A DNA stretch of 64,000 nt from Semisulcospira habei (GCA_036245525.1 BTPG01000002.1:120293582-120357581), one strand, 5' to 3'. Positions 41,868 through 52,958 are shown, counted from the first letter of the stretch. Translations and numbers: made by a program. Notes: generated by a model from the sequence alone, not told the origin.

Positions 41868-41956
41868 ATCTTACTGTGGTTGACCTCGTCACACGATCAT
41901 GAGTACTGAAGAAGAATGAGGTACTGACTAGCGAACTACAAGGCTGCGCCTCTCTT

Positions 41957-42047
41957 TTAACCCTTTGGCTGTCGGTAGCGCTTTTCTATAGGTGATTCCT
42001 TGCAGGAATCGCCAAGACTAAAAGCGCTACCGACAGCCAAACGGTTG
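41957..42047. mobile_element. Hairpin element, family D
   Basis: Starts TTAACCCTTTGGCTGTCGG; arms GGTAGCGCTTTT and AAAAGCGCTACC. The right end is GGTTGA. Confidence 0.87.
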
Positions 42048-42617
42048 AAGTTATGCGAGCACGTAGGCATACCAGCTCTCTACAGAATCAAGCATTGGAA
42101 CCAACTTTCTAAGCACACAATTCCCATGGAACAGTGCGAAGGTTGGATTTACTCTTTTGTGTAACATGGCACTGTGTTACCGTGCTGTTTTTCTGTAATA
42201 TTACACTGTGTAAAGTACTTTGCACGGCCTTTTGTACAAAGCCACGATTGTCATCGTGTAAAGACCCGGACAAATATCGAGCGTACGTGTGATCTTGCAT
42301 TCAGCGTTTGTCTGACTGGACAGAAGGAAGGAAAAATGTTGACTGAACTCGTTCAACCGTTTTAGGTTTCGCACTAAAACAACAAAATTTATGGCGGTAT
42401 TTTGTGACTCTGATAAGCTAATACTTTTGGCGCAAGATTAATTGTAGTGCACTTCACTACCTCAGTGTCAGACAACTAGTGTTTTTAACGTCTCGTTACA
42501 CTTGACTGCGGTCTTACGTATGCTGACTCCACCAGGCATTTACAAAACCGTCCTGGTCGCGTTTTGGTATCCTTTTCAAGTAGATGCGCCAAAATTGGAA
42601 TGTAGATGGACATGCAT
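42048..42617. other. Intergenic, nothing recognised
   Basis: TAACATGGCACTGTGTTACC and the following ATTACACTGTGTAAAG form small inverted motifs; nothing else seen. Confidence 0.4.
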
Positions 42618-42697
42618 AGCTCAGGAGCGGTACCAGATTGGCTCAGCGCCTCAACAAGAGACAAGCTGTTCAGGCACTAGCCCTGAGATATTTTAAA
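42618..42697. repeat. Degraded family A hairpin
   Basis: GCTCAGGAGCGGTACCAGAT and TTCAGGCACTAGCCCTGAG are diverged arms. Confidence 0.6.
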
Positions 42698-42829
42698 TAT
42701 GTACAGATTTCACTTTTTAGTGTCTTCGCAAATTCTTGTTGATCTGCTTCGCGCGACTAAGCACGCGTAGCGCAATGCAGAGGATTCTAGAATGTTGGAG
42801 ATTTGGCTGTGGAAAGGAAAAGGTTATAT

Positions 42830-42901
42830 GTGTGTGCTGGTCTGTGATTTTGGACCTTAAGGCTTCGGCCGTTAGGTCCAAAATCACAGACAAGCACACA
42901 A
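42830..42901. mobile_element. Hairpin element, family B
   Basis: GTGTGCTGGTCTGTGATTTT and AAAATCACAGACAAGCACAC, centre GGACCTTAAGGCTTCGGCCG. Confidence 0.88.
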
Positions 42902-43026
42902 TCGGGCTTTTTCGGTGTATTAATTATGCGTCTGTCACGGTGCGGCGTGTGCGTGCGTAGCAATTATACAGTGATGACATGAATGCGAAGCATTATACAA
43001 CAAAAGACCGACAGTGATACATTTCC

Positions 43027-43143
43027 AATCCGCAAAAGGCCATCGGGCCGACGTCGGCCGCCGTTGGCCGCCGTTGGCCCGCGCACAGCTGTGCGCGGAC
43101 CAACGGCGGCCGACGTCGGCCCGATGGCCTTTGCGCATTGGGT
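43027..43143. mobile_element. Hairpin element, family G
   Basis: GCAAAAGGCCATCGGGCCGA and TCGGCCCGATGGCCTTTGC are the arms, continuing through GACGTCGGCCGCCGTTGG to the centre GCGCACAGCTGTGCGC. One arm has an extra CCGCCGTTGG copy. Confidence 0.9.
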
Positions 43144-43248
43144 TCTTAATTGTGCCCTTTTATATTGTTTAGTCACGGATGACTTGGCAGCCACCTGTCC
43201 TCAAAGATTTTGCCTTTGTAAATTAAGTGGTCAGCAATCTGTGAACAT

Positions 43249-44137
43249 CTTCCTGGAAGAATCATGACGGACGCTCTGAAAGATCATGAAGGAACTGTCA
43301 GTATTGGAAGCAGAACAATCACGAACTTGCGCTTTGCGGACGACATTGATGGCCTTGCAGGAACAGAGAAGGAGCTAGCTCAGCTGGTGGAAAAGTTGGA
43401 TAGTACAGCCATTGCGTATGGGATGGAAATCAGTGCAGAGAAGACCAAACTGGTGACCAATAACGCCAGTGGCATTGGCACTGAAATCATGGTTGGAGGC
43501 CAAAAACTGGAAACGGTTAAGAAATTCAAATACTTAGGAGCCATTGTGACAGATGAGGGATCAAAACCAGAAATACTGTGCAGGATTGCGCAGACAACAA
43601 CAGCGCTGACAAGACTGAAGACCATATGGAAGGACAGAAACATCACGCTCTACTCCAAAATCAGACTGATGCGCTCCTTAGTCATCTCAGTGTTCTAGTA
43701 TGCCTGCGGGTCATGGACCCTCACAGCAGACCTTGAAAGGATACAAGCCACTGAAATGAGATGTTTTCGAAGGCTGCTTGGCTTCTCATACAGAGATCAC
43801 ATCACGAACTAGAAAGTGGGAAGCAGAATCAGGCAAGCCATCGGGCCCTATGAAGACCTATTAGCCATTGTGAAAAAACGCAAACTGAAGTGGTATGGTC
43901 ATGTCACGCGTTCAGCAGGGCTTGCAAAACAATCCTGCAAGGCACTGTGCAAGGAGGACAAAGGATAGGAAGACAGAGGAAAAGATGGGAGGACAATATC
44001 TCAGAGTGGACAGGACTGAAGCTGGGCGATACGCTGAGAATGGCAAAGAACGGAGAGGAATGGAGGGAGCTGGTTGCAAAGTCATCAGTGGTGCCCCAAC
44101 GCCGGGTCGGCAAGACTACGGGATATAGATAGATAGT
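43249..44137 (+). mobile_element. 5'-truncated LINE, copy 1 (RT C-terminal half, broken)
   Basis: Encodes ITNLRFADDIDGLAGTEKEL (catalytic FADD), AYGMEISAEKTKLV, YLGAIVTDEG, KWYGHVTRS and RKRWEDNISEWTGL, the same order as the LINE at 55681. Stops at 43696 and 43810 and a one-base loss near 43261 break it. The tail is GATA-like (44120-44137). Possible 12-bp duplication ATCTGTGAACAT / ATCTGTCAACAT (43237-43248 and 44138-44149). Confidence 0.88.
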
Positions 44138-44380
44138 ATCTGTCAACATGCATTTCAACAGCCGGTAAATAATCGTAGAGTGGGCAGGGGCCTGTACACA
44201 CCACACTCCGTAACCTCCGTAAACTCACACAAGCGGATCTGATTAGTGTATAATCTCAGAAGGTTTAGCCAAACTTCAGCGTTTATTGTGCGATACGGTC
44301 GACTGTGGTTTGCTTGTTGCAACCATGAAAAGTTGATTTTTTTGTGGCAAAAGTTACGGTAACAGGCGTGACTGGAACTT

Positions 44381-44455
44381 GTTACCTGATTTGAGGTGTA
44401 CAGATACGCGGCGAACGAAGTTTCATTTGCCGCGTATCCGAATACAGCAGGTCAC
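44381..44455. mobile_element. Hairpin element, family F (diverged)
   Basis: ACAGATACGCGGC and GCCGCGTATCCGAATACAGC surround a diverged loop. Confidence 0.7.
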
Positions 44456-45012
44456 AGATGAATAGATTGCTGTGTCGTGAATGTTAGACTGCCTGCAAAC
44501 TTGAGTTATGCGTTACTGGAAATTTTTGTCGTACAAAGATTTTCGAGACGATGACTGGATTTAGTTTACTTTTGAAGAATTAACAGGACTGAAGTCAAAA
44601 CAAAGAATGGAAGACATTGTCGGCGCGACGAAAATACCAGTATGGCTATTTAGTAAGGTTTACAGTCCGTGGCGTCAGTGTTTAGTTGAAAATCAGCCAC
44701 ATTGAGAAATGCTGTCACTTGAGGTTGGAACGCAGCGTTTCGAATGACATTTATGTTGAATGTATAAAATCGAAGATTATTATCTTTGATGGAGCAACGA
44801 CGTTGACTCAAATATCATCCTGGTCATAAAGGGAAATAACTCCATGTACGGCAAATGAGTTATCCACTCCTTTGGCCAGGATGACACACGATTACGTTTT
44901 TAGTGGTAATAAACATCTAAATCAGGAAATTTTTATCATGTCAAATGTGTAATTGCACTTCATGTCTCCTTTGAAAACTAAGTCACACTGCCTCGGTATC
45001 AAAATTATAATT
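44456..45012. other. Intergenic with one imperfect inverted repeat
   Basis: ATCATCCTGGTCATAAAGGG and CTCCTTTGGCCAGGATGA (44813-44886) pair loosely and resemble no other family here. Confidence 0.45.
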
Positions 45013-45104
45013 TTAACCCTTTGCGTGCCGGTAGCGGTTTTTGTCGCGATGATTTCTGTAGGAATCATCGCGACTAAAACCGCTAGCGACACGCTAAGGG
45101 TTCA
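45013..45104. mobile_element. Hairpin element, family D
   Basis: Starts TTAACCCTTTGCGTGCCGG and ends CGACACGCTAAGGGTTCA. Both arms carry GCGTG/CACGC where the other copies have GGCTG/CAGCC. Confidence 0.87.
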
Positions 45105-45180
45105 GTACGGGACGTCTATGGGCCAGCATGACACGGTCGTGAAACAGGAAGATTATTGTGCTGAGTCAGAAGGTCAGAAG

Positions 45181-45201
45181 TTTTTTTTTTTTTTTTTTTT
45201 C
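45181..45201. repeat. Poly-T tract
   Basis: About 20 T bases. Confidence 0.9.
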
Positions 45202-45559
45202 TTTCCTTTCCTGATAAATCAACATTTCTGCTCGGAGATTTGATTCACTTTTACTTCTGCCGCCAAATATCGGTTCGACCGTGACAGCTGGCAGATGTTA
45301 TCTCTGAGAGGCGCCAGGCTAATCGGACAATATCTTTGAGGCATGTGGTCGGCACTGTGCGCCAAAGTATTAACGGCATTTGGCTTTGAACATGCACGAA
45401 AAGCTTGAACGCATAAATGTCCACGGATTCTCGGTTTGTACATAGCTTAAATGGAGAGGCGCATTTACAATGTAGGTATGCTCTAATCAGTGAATACTGG
45501 ATACAGTCTCCCAAGAAGACTTCTGTAATGCGTAACACAGGACGGTGATTATACTATAG

Positions 45560-45925
45560 TCACAGGCATGGAATGATCCAGCCAATCATCTCTTCGAGCT
45601 TCTGCCCTCTGGTCGGCGGTTTCGTGCTTTGAAAGCCAGAACATCTCGATTCAGATGCAGTTTCTTTCCAGAAGTTGTCCTCAGTTCATCACCATCCATG
45701 GAACAACGTGATTCCTTGATTGTGACATAGGACTGATTGTGTGTAATATTGTGTTTCTCTATCCTTAGTGCTGTATACAGGACGATCGCCAACTGAGTGT
45801 ATGACATGATGAATGCATGTGCAGCCCTACAAGTGAGGATGTATTGTACTTTCGCCATGTCACAGAAAATCCTTGAGTAACGCTTTACTTTGTTGAATAA
45901 ATGTCTTATGTCTTATTATTATGTT
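45560..45925 (+). mobile_element. LINE 3' remnant (RT C-terminal tail)
   Basis: The plus frame reads NDPANHLFELLPSGRRFRAL and KARTSRFRCSFFPEVV, the usual end of L2/CR1-type LINE proteins, and stops near 45729. A 3' end with GTTGAATAAATGTCTTATG and ATT repeats follows. Confidence 0.75.
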
Positions 45926-46269
45926 ATGATCACTGCATAACCGATCACCCGTGTTATATTGATGATAGACTGCGCAGCGATCAGCCCATGCCTGTGAATA
46001 TTAACAGCGAAAGACTCGACGAGCCATTTCGATGTTTGGGTGAAAAACTGGACTTTCTTGATTCACCTTGTTGAACTGTGCTGTCTGTTTTGTCAGCTAT
46101 AGTTGTTGGTGAAAATCAGTGCTGATTTGTGCGGGAGTTGGTGTTTTGCTTGAATGATCATGCGTGTCAGTTGTCGTCAGTGGATGACAGTCACTGTCTT
46201 TCAAACTGTACAGTGGAGCTTGTTTTGATAACAAACCTTTTAGCTGAAGCAGAATTTGTCCTTTCGTGC

Positions 46270-46331
46270 CATACTGGTTGCTTCCCTCGATTCGCTACCG
46301 CTGTAGCGAATCGATGGAAACAACCAGTGTG
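46270..46331. mobile_element. Hairpin element, family H
   Basis: ATACTGGTTGCTTCCCTCGA and TCGATGGAAACAACCAGTGT, centred on TTCGCTACCGCTGTAGCGAA. Confidence 0.88.
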
Positions 46332-46374
46332 GCTTCGCGCAAGTATTGCGCTGCACAGTAAGCATCAGTGCTCA

Positions 46375-46482
46375 GTTGCATGAGTGAGCTTCGTTCTGCG
46401 CCAGCCCTAAGCAAGGTGCTCCGCTATAGCGGAGCACCTTGTTCAGTGGCTGGCGCAGGACTAAGCTCACCGCTCATGCAAC
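46375..46482. repeat. Single-copy hairpin (J)
   Basis: GTTGCATGAGTGAGCTT and CTGCGCCAGCC pair with GGCTGGCGCAG and AAGCTCACCGCTCATGCAAC. Centre AAGGTGCTCCGCTATAGCGG. No other copy in the window. Confidence 0.85.
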
Positions 46483-46492
46483 TTGTCTTCAG

Positions 46493-46550
46493 GCCACCAT
46501 TGGCCATCACTGAGTAGCTGTGTGTGCGGGCCAACGGCGGCCTGAAGAAC
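46493..46550. repeat. Family G fragment
   Basis: AGGCCACCATTGGCC and GGGCCAACGGCGGCCT are degraded arms. Confidence 0.5.
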
Positions 46551-46745
46551 ATTTGTTAACTGGGTATTTTGTATATTATAAGAGTACGATGTTAATACAA
46601 CACGTCAGTATAACCATTTTTGTGCTGTGTTTGCTTGTGTTAATCTGTGTGGCCGATAGCATTATGCTGTCAAATGTCGACAAAGTGACCCCAGCGGTCA
46701 ATATTCTTACATTTCAGAGTTGTTCTACGTACCGTTTCGGGAGCA

Positions 46746-46873
46746 CTGCCCAGACAGACTCGGGACTACGCCACATGTACTCTTTTATTCAAATGAGATC
46801 ATGCTTACTATCTTATTTGAATAGAACTTAGAAGTGTACGTGTGGCGTACTCCCCAATTGAGTCTATCTGCCG
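46746..46873. repeat. Single-copy long hairpin (K)
   Basis: CAGACTCGGGACTACGCCAC and GTGGCGTACTCCCCAATTGA pair loosely; inner arms ATTCAAATGAGA and TTATTTGAAT. Confidence 0.65.
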
Positions 46874-47314
46874 CAAACGGTACGAGCGTCTAAAGACTGC
46901 AAAACAAAAACAGTGTTCAACTCTGAAGGATTTTCTCCAGAATCCTTTGCATTGTTAACTTATTTACACTGACGTTTTGTAGTACATGTATGTTTTCTAT
47001 GTAACTAGGTTATATCCTGTTTGCTTTTACTTTGTTGTTCAAGGAAATACTGATACGTGCACACTGACAAGCCCTGATATCAAACATTGCAATGTATATG
47101 TAGCCATAGAAAAGGCTGGTCTGTTAGACCCTCGCTGAACAGGCCTATACATTACATAGGAAAGGAAACGCAAACATTACGTCAGGGATCGGCAAGTCGC
47201 GTCTCTCCGTTTACTTTCTCATAAACCATATATACTCCTCTTTGTAGGCCTATAGCTTCTGGAACTAGATGTAACTCGCTCCTCGGCGGCGTTCTTTTGT
47301 GGCAACAGATTTTT
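46874..47314. other. Intergenic, nothing recognised
   Basis: No repeat family or gene signal seen. Confidence 0.4.
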
Positions 47315-47396
47315 TTAAAGACATTCGAGACTTGCTGCATTGGGATACGCGGCTTTAGGCCGCGTCTCGGAATGCGGTACGTCTCGAATGAGTTAA
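47315..47396. mobile_element. Hairpin element, family F, TTAA-bounded
   Basis: From TTAAAGACATTCGAGACTTG to GTACGTCTCGAATGAGTTAA; inner arms GATACGCGGC and GCCGCGTCTC. Confidence 0.85.
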
Positions 47397-47536
47397 CGCT
47401 TAAGTCGATTAAAGTGTCATCTATAGTTTTGATAGACTTGTGGCTAATTTTATGCACCTCATCCTTTGAAGCTGCTCAGCTCATCCCCCCTCCCCGGCCC
47501 CGAAGACACTACAGCAAGAAGTAGCCCAGCTGTGCT

Positions 47537-47622
47537 TACTAGTTCAAAGGTAGTTTTTGCCAGATTAGTTTGGCACCTGGGATGGCGCCATGCTAATCTG
47601 GCACTACCTTTGAACTATCAGT
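47537..47622. mobile_element. Hairpin element, family A
   Basis: TAGTTCAAAGGTAG and CTACCTTTGAACTA: both arms have AAAGG/CCTTT where other copies have AAGGG/CCCTT. Confidence 0.85.
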
Positions 47623-47850
47623 TCTCCCGCACGGTTTCTACACTGACTTTAGAGACACGTCCCAAATTTGTTTAGGTGTGAAATAGTCAATATTGTATTG
47701 TTCATTTGCTGGTGTGGTATCTCTTTCCATCGGCATTATTTAGCGGGAAGTTTCGCGAACAATCATTATCGCCACATATCTACTGATATTAACCAGATGT
47801 AGCGAGTCACGTCATTAACGACGCAACCCATATTTGATTAGTATACCGGC

Positions 47851-47937
47851 ATTTTACCCTTTGGCTGTCTGTAGTGCTTCTTGTTCAGATTTGATTCATG
47901 TAGAAACACAAAGCGCTACCAGACATGCATAGGGTGA
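47851..47937. mobile_element. Hairpin element, family D (diverged)
   Basis: TTTACCCTTTGGCTGTCTGT and GCGCTACCAGACATGCATAG are the arms. Confidence 0.7.
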
Positions 47938-48832
47938 ATATTGATTTTTGATATTTGCTGCACGGTATTCAGTGGATGCTTGCTCAGGATTATCTTTGAA
48001 AAACAGTATTGCTTTCATTAATTTCATTCCCCAGTTATATCCCAACTCCCTTCTCACCAGTTGCTTTCAGTTTCCTCGATAATCGGCGTTTTTGTAAAAC
48101 CGCAGTTTACAAGTTTTATTTTCACTTTTTGTAACGTTTACAAAAAGTTACTCGTTATTTGCTTTCTTAATTTGTGTGTTCCTTTTGACCTTGAAGTGTG
48201 TTTTTCATTGGGCTATTTTTGTTAGCAGAATACCTCAAGCCAGTGAACTGATGAGAAACTGCGTTTTGCAAATTTGTTTTCTAGGTCAAAGTGCTTTCAG
48301 CGTCCGATGTCGCAAGACAGTCATTGCAGTCACTGGAGATATAAATATGTGAGCTTCGCATTATGTTGGTGTACTGTGTCAGACATTTTCTGCCGCTATT
48401 ACATGATCTCGACCCGTAGTTACGCGTCTTTCCGCCGAACGGTGTCGTCAGCAGCAGACACGGGGTTTATCTTGTTCCCTGAACTGAATGGGTGTGATTA
48501 TACACTTGATGTGATTTCAACAGGATATTTATCTTTAGCTCTGTGCGTCACACGTATTTAAACTTACTCAACCGACTGCATATTCGTTGTTTGTCTTGCT
48601 TTTTGATTTTTTTTTTTGGTTATTTTTTTTTTTACAACGGCCTTTTGAATCTTACACACTCCAATCACTTTACAGCTTCACTCAGATATTATTATCGCAA
48701 ACAGAGTACCGACCATTTTGACGATACGACATTGCCAAATTAATCTCTTTGAATCACTGTTGTTCTCTTTTGACGGAATTGTGTTATTTTCATTGTGTTT
48801 TCCTCAGTCGTCGCTGCTTCGAATTCACGAAG
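47938..48832. other. AT-rich intergenic, nothing recognised
   Basis: GTTTACAAGTTTTATTTTC and nearby GTAACGTTTACAAAAAGTTAC are local inverted motifs; no gene or known element. Confidence 0.4.
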
Positions 48833-48885
48833 TTAACTCATTCGAGACGGGTCGCATCCGGATACGCGGTATCATACAACCCAAC
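48833..48885. repeat. Family F half element
   Basis: GTTAACTCATTCGAGACGGG followed by TCCGGATACGCGG; no right arm. Confidence 0.6.
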
Positions 48886-48889
48886 AATC

Positions 48890-49650
48890 CGCCGCGTTCC
48901 GGGGCTTGTCCCATGCGATGTAGTCCCGCAGTCGTCGGCTTACATCCTCAGTTGCGCACGCGCACAGCATGACGTCACGCCATGCGTCTTGTGTTTGACA
49001 CCGCACGTGCTACTCCATCTGCGCCAGTGTCTCGCTCGCTCAGCTGGCAGTATCCAGCACTTGTACGAATGTAGTAGTAACTTACGGTGTGTACCGTTGC
49101 TGACGTCAACCCGCGTGCGAAGAACGTGCGTGTGTTCATACTGAGTAAGCGGCGCTCATTTGCATGTAACCTCACTTTGGGGATGAGGTTGGTTAGTCAG
49201 TTTCCAGTGTGGGTCAGTTTTGATGATGGACCGGCCTTTAGTTACCGTTCTTACAGGGTGGCCAACTCTTTTGTAAGTGACGGCCGGAAAAAAAATAGTT
49301 GCCAAAACCTGGAAAGGACTGCTATATCAGTATGTGTGAGTGTGGGTATGTTCGTGTGCTTATTGGGTGGAGCGATGAATGGATGGAACCGGGCGAACGA
49401 TGGACTGATTGAAACGGTTAGTGGTATCGACGCCGGCTTAGCCCAAGACAGCATTGCACATCAGCATTGCACGGTTACATGCAAGTGCCGCGCCACAATA
49501 TAGGTGCACGTGCGGCGCGCGTTCTTTTGCAACCCTCATGTTAATTCCCTGCTCACTTTTTCTCGCGGATAAATCACCAGACTGAGACCTAGACAGATAC
49601 GCTGCCGAGAGCTGGAGGGAAGGTTGTGGGTTTCACTGATTGACCACGTC
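48890..49650. other. Intergenic, GC-richer, one CRE-like site
   Basis: TGACGTCA at 48970-48977 in a CpG-rich patch (48895-49135) could be a promoter of an unidentified transcript. The open frame 49087-49503 has no recognisable domain. Confidence 0.3.
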
Positions 49651-49852
49651 ATTTTAGCTCATTTAGCCCCGACGCACTACAGCAGGACATGATCGACCAT
49701 GATAATTCAAGGGTAGTGCCAGATTAACTTGGCGCCACCAGGCGCCAAGCTAATTTGGCACTACCCTTGAATGTTATTATCATTGTTGATCTGTTTCTGC
49801 AACCCGGCGGTACAGTCATTTGAACTATGCGGCCTTGGGTTAAATGAGTTAA
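49651..49852. mobile_element. Hairpin element, family A, joined to family E
   Basis: Core arms CAAGGGTAGTGCCAGATTAA and CTAATTTGGCACTACCCTTG, centre GGCGCCACCAGGCGCC. It ends GGGTTAAATGAGTTAA, and the last TTAA opens the next element. Confidence 0.85.
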
Positions 49853-49913
49853 CCGCTTTGTGCATGCAGCCACCGGTACACAGTACCAGTGGCTGCACGC
49901 ACAAGAGGGTTAA
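49849..49913. mobile_element. Hairpin element, family E, TTAA-bounded
   Basis: 65 bp: TTAACCGCTTTGTGCATGC, CAGCCACCGGTAC, GTACCAGTGGCTG, and GCACGCACAAGAGGGTTAA. Confidence 0.9.
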
Positions 49914-50160
49914 TCAGCAGGGAGGATAGCTGATAGGGCCGTGGGAGAAGTTTTCTTGGTTCGACGTTCTTGTTTTACCGTGAAGGTGGTTTGGCAGAGG
50001 ACAGGGCGCCTTCGCTGCCTCTGAGTCTCCAATTTAGAGCGAAGCAAGCCGGTGCTTGTGAGTTGCACGTGCTGAGATAAATTGCTCGAGTGCGCGTATG
50101 GTTAAAAACGACCTACTTGTCGCAAACAAACAGTGCAGTCTCGCCTTGACTGCTTTAACA

Positions 50161-50213
<53 letters not shown>
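50161..50213. repeat. (ATT)n microsatellite
   Basis: About 17 ATT units. Such runs often mark LINE 3' tails, but no LINE body is recognisable upstream. Confidence 0.95.
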
Positions 50214-50214
<1 letters not shown>

Positions 50215-50548
50215 GACTGGAACTGAATGCATGCTTCTTTGCGACCCCTTCTCAGTAGCTGGTCACTGTTTCAATCATCTAAATGACAATGGGAATACTG
50301 ACTGGCAAAGTACTAGCGCGATTTTTGTTAAGTTGAGATTACATAATTAGATGTGAAGCATCCCTTAAATGTGTGCTCGGAAAATGACTGGAAAACGGCA
50401 AACTCGGATATGAATTGTGATTTTTTTTTTCATTGTGTCTTGTAGAACAATATTGAATAATTATGATTTCATTTCATTGAGTGTCATTTTCTGTTGTCAG
50501 ATCTTTTCGATGTGGGAGTTGTAATTAGTATTGAATGTTATCCCACGG

Positions 50549-50622
50549 TGTGTGTGCTGGTCTGTGATTTTGGACCTTACTTCTTATGGCCGTAAGGTCC
50601 AAAATCACAGGCCAGCACACAC
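50549..50622. mobile_element. Hairpin element, family B
   Basis: GTGTGTGCTGGTCTGTGATT and AATCACAGGCCAGCACACAC, with TTGGACCTTAC and GTAAGGTCCAA inside. Confidence 0.9.
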
Positions 50623-50908
50623 AGGTACAATGCTATATATGACGTTGATGTGTCACACTATCACATGATCAATGTAACATAGTGAAGTAAATAGCAGGTG
50701 TGTGTCACGAGCACATTATTCATTAAGCCGAGTGAACCGGTTTTCCTCTCGACTGTAGAATACAGTGTTGCCGTATGATAACATATGTGTACAGTGGATT
50801 TCACTTTTAACAATGTGTATTAAGTTGTTTAACCAGTTTTTTTGTTATTGTTGTCTTTTTTTGCTTGTTTGTGTCTGAGGTACGAGATTCAAGTTTCAAT
50901 CGACTTTA

Positions 50909-51123
50909 TTAACCCATTCAGCTCTGACGCACTACAGCAGGAGATGGGTTGATCCATGATAATTCAAGGGTAGTGCCAGATTAGCATGGCGCCTGTCGGC
51001 GCCAAGCGAATCTGGCACTGCCCTTGAATTATCATGGTCGATCCATCTCCTGCAACTGGTGCATAATCATTAGATGACGCCTCCAAAATTTGGGAAATAC
51101 GGCCGTCGGGCTGAATGAGTTAA
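50909..51123. mobile_element. Hairpin element, family A, TTAA-bounded
   Basis: 215 bp from TTAACCCATTCAGCTCTGAC to GTCGGGCTGAATGAGTTAA. Core arms CAAGGGTAGTGCCAGATTAG and CGAATCTGGCACTGCCCTTG. It follows AATCGACTTTATT, so it may sit in a LINE tail. Confidence 0.9.
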
Positions 51124-51328
51124 TTAATCATCTTCAATCAAAGTTATTACTCCCCTGTGAGGGACTGATAAAGTTTATTGAATTCTGAATCTGCAATATA
51201 CATGTAAACGTCATAAGCGGAGAATGACAGGACTAGGATTTGGAGGATGACACGACTATTTGAAATTTTGGCGTTCGTTTTCCGGAATATGAGACCCAAA
51301 TCGCAAACTGATATATTGCTGATAATAA

Positions 51329-51463
51329 GTTGAAGACCACCCTGCAAAATGGTCATGGTTTCAAATGAGCACAACTTCGTCATATTTTTAAGATTTTGTC
51401 TTGAAACTTTTGACCAAGACTGTACGTGACTTCGTGTACAGTCATGTTCAAAAGTTTCAAGAC

Positions 51464-51494
<31 letters not shown>

Positions 51495-51552
51495 AAATTT
51501 TATAACGTTGTGCTCATTTGAAATGATTACCAATTTTCAGGATAGTCTTTAA
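51329..51552. repeat. Long single-copy inverted repeat (L) with an A tract
   Basis: Arms of roughly 90-110 bp: AAGACTGTACGTGACTTCGT forms the turn; TTTGTCTTGAAACTTTTGA pairs with TCAAAAGTTTCAAGACAAA; TTTCAAATGAGCACAAC pairs with GTTGTGCTCATTTGAAA. One arm carries a poly-A expansion (51466-51489). Confidence 0.85.
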
Positions 51553-51715
51553 TCCTTTTGTTAGTGGCATAGTCGTAAACTGAATTTCAAATCAGATATG
51601 TGTCTGCCTCCGATGTCTTGGTTAGAAACGCGTAGAAAATATATATTTTTTCCTTTATAATATTTCCCTTGGACCTCCTTTCCCCCTGTAAATGTTCCCT
51701 TCTATCTGATATGTA

Positions 51716-51788
51716 AATGTGTCCTGGTCTTGATTTTAGACCTTACGGACATAGACCGCAAGGTCCAAAATCACAGACCACAACACAA
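51716..51788. mobile_element. Hairpin element, family B
   Basis: GTGTCCTGGTCTTGATTTTA and AAAATCACAGACCACAACAC; inner GACCTTACGG and CGCAAGGTC. Confidence 0.8.
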
Positions 51789-52262
51789 AAGTGTGGCGTT
51801 TTAACCCCTTTCCCGCCTGTAAATGAAGTCCCCAATCCTACAGCTCTTGCCTTTGCCGTGTCCGCAAATCATGAAATAAACAGAATCTTGTACATAATGC
51901 ACATGTGTGATAGCAGCGCCGCTGATGTATGCTCATATAAATTATACTTATATGCCAATCGGCTGTTGTTGAGTCAGTGATATAAAAAGTTGATATGAGA
52001 AATGTTACAAAATGGGTAGCTTATCATGGATTGTATTCAGTCGCACAGTTGGCACAGAGAACACAAACAGAATGGTTTAATTTCAGATGTTTGCATCCAT
52101 CTAAAAACAAGAAAGATACATCGTCATACTTTCACTGGATTTTCAAAACAAGAGTAGTCAGCTTAATTATTGGGCTTCGTCTCAGTCTTGAGTGTTTTTT
52201 TTTTTGGGTTGGTTTGTTTACTAACAACACTGTTTGTGACAACTGTAGCGTGACTGAATCAT

Positions 52263-52347
52263 TAACTAAACACATTCGTGGCGCGCGGCATTCGGAAACG
52301 AGGCTTTATGCCGCGCATCTGGATGCGGCACGTCTCGAACGAGTCAA
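52263..52347. mobile_element. Hairpin element, family F
   Basis: CATTCGTGGCGCGCGGCATT and GATGCGGCACGTCTCGAACG; centre GAGGCTTTATGCC. Confidence 0.75.
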
Positions 52348-52507
52348 TACCAACGTTCAGCTGGTACTGTCTTCGCCGCACCAGAGGCATCTGCCATACA
52401 TCATATTTGACGTATGTAATGTGACGTCAGATCATGACGTATGGCAACTGCGTGCAGTTCAAATGACGACACATTGCCTCTGGCAGCGTACAGCCCGGCA
52501 GTGCCAA

Positions 52508-52651
52508 TCAACCCATTTACTGCTAGTAGAGGCGGACTGTGTTTCTGAAATCAACGCCAAAGAGCCCCAGCCCTCCAAGGAACACGGATACAAATTGGGA
52601 TCAGCAAGGGGCATAGATCCACATGACAGACCCCGGCAGTGAAGGGGTTAA
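52508..52651. mobile_element. Family C element with its right arm deleted
   Basis: Starts TCAACCCATTTACTGCTAG, retains AAGGGGCATAGATCCACATGA and ends GGCAGTGAAGGGGTTAA. Confidence 0.75.
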
Positions 52652-52887
52652 GCCAGGTCGCCCATAGGCTGTGTACATAGCATTCATTCGTGTTAATGAT
52701 TAATACCTCACTCATTCTGACTTTATAGAAACGAACTTCCAGCTTCCACGGCACTGTGATAGCAAGTTGTTATCAGTCTGCATACAGCATCCGCCTTGGA
52801 GAATTTCAGCTAAATGGACCGCAAGTCTGGAGAGAAGATTGTTACTACAAGCAGCGCAGCTGGCAGAACAAGTCCCATGTTGTTGAA

Positions 52888-52958
52888 GTAACTCCCAAAT
52901 GCGGGCATCCCCCGCGACTGTGAACAGTACCTGTGGCTGCAGTCGTGAGGGGGTTTAA
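52888..52958. mobile_element. Hairpin element, family E (diverged), joined to family F
   Basis: CAGTACCTGTGGCTGCAGTC followed by GTGAGGGGGTTTAA. The left arm is poorly kept. Its TTAA (52955-52958) is shared with the next element. Confidence 0.65.

Noticed and set aside
49087..49503. 138-residue open frame near a CRE-like site
   Set aside because: No domain, no splice support, ordinary chance length for this region.
51995..52642. 215-residue plus-strand open frame
   Set aside because: Crosses a family F hairpin and part of a family C element, and matches no family.
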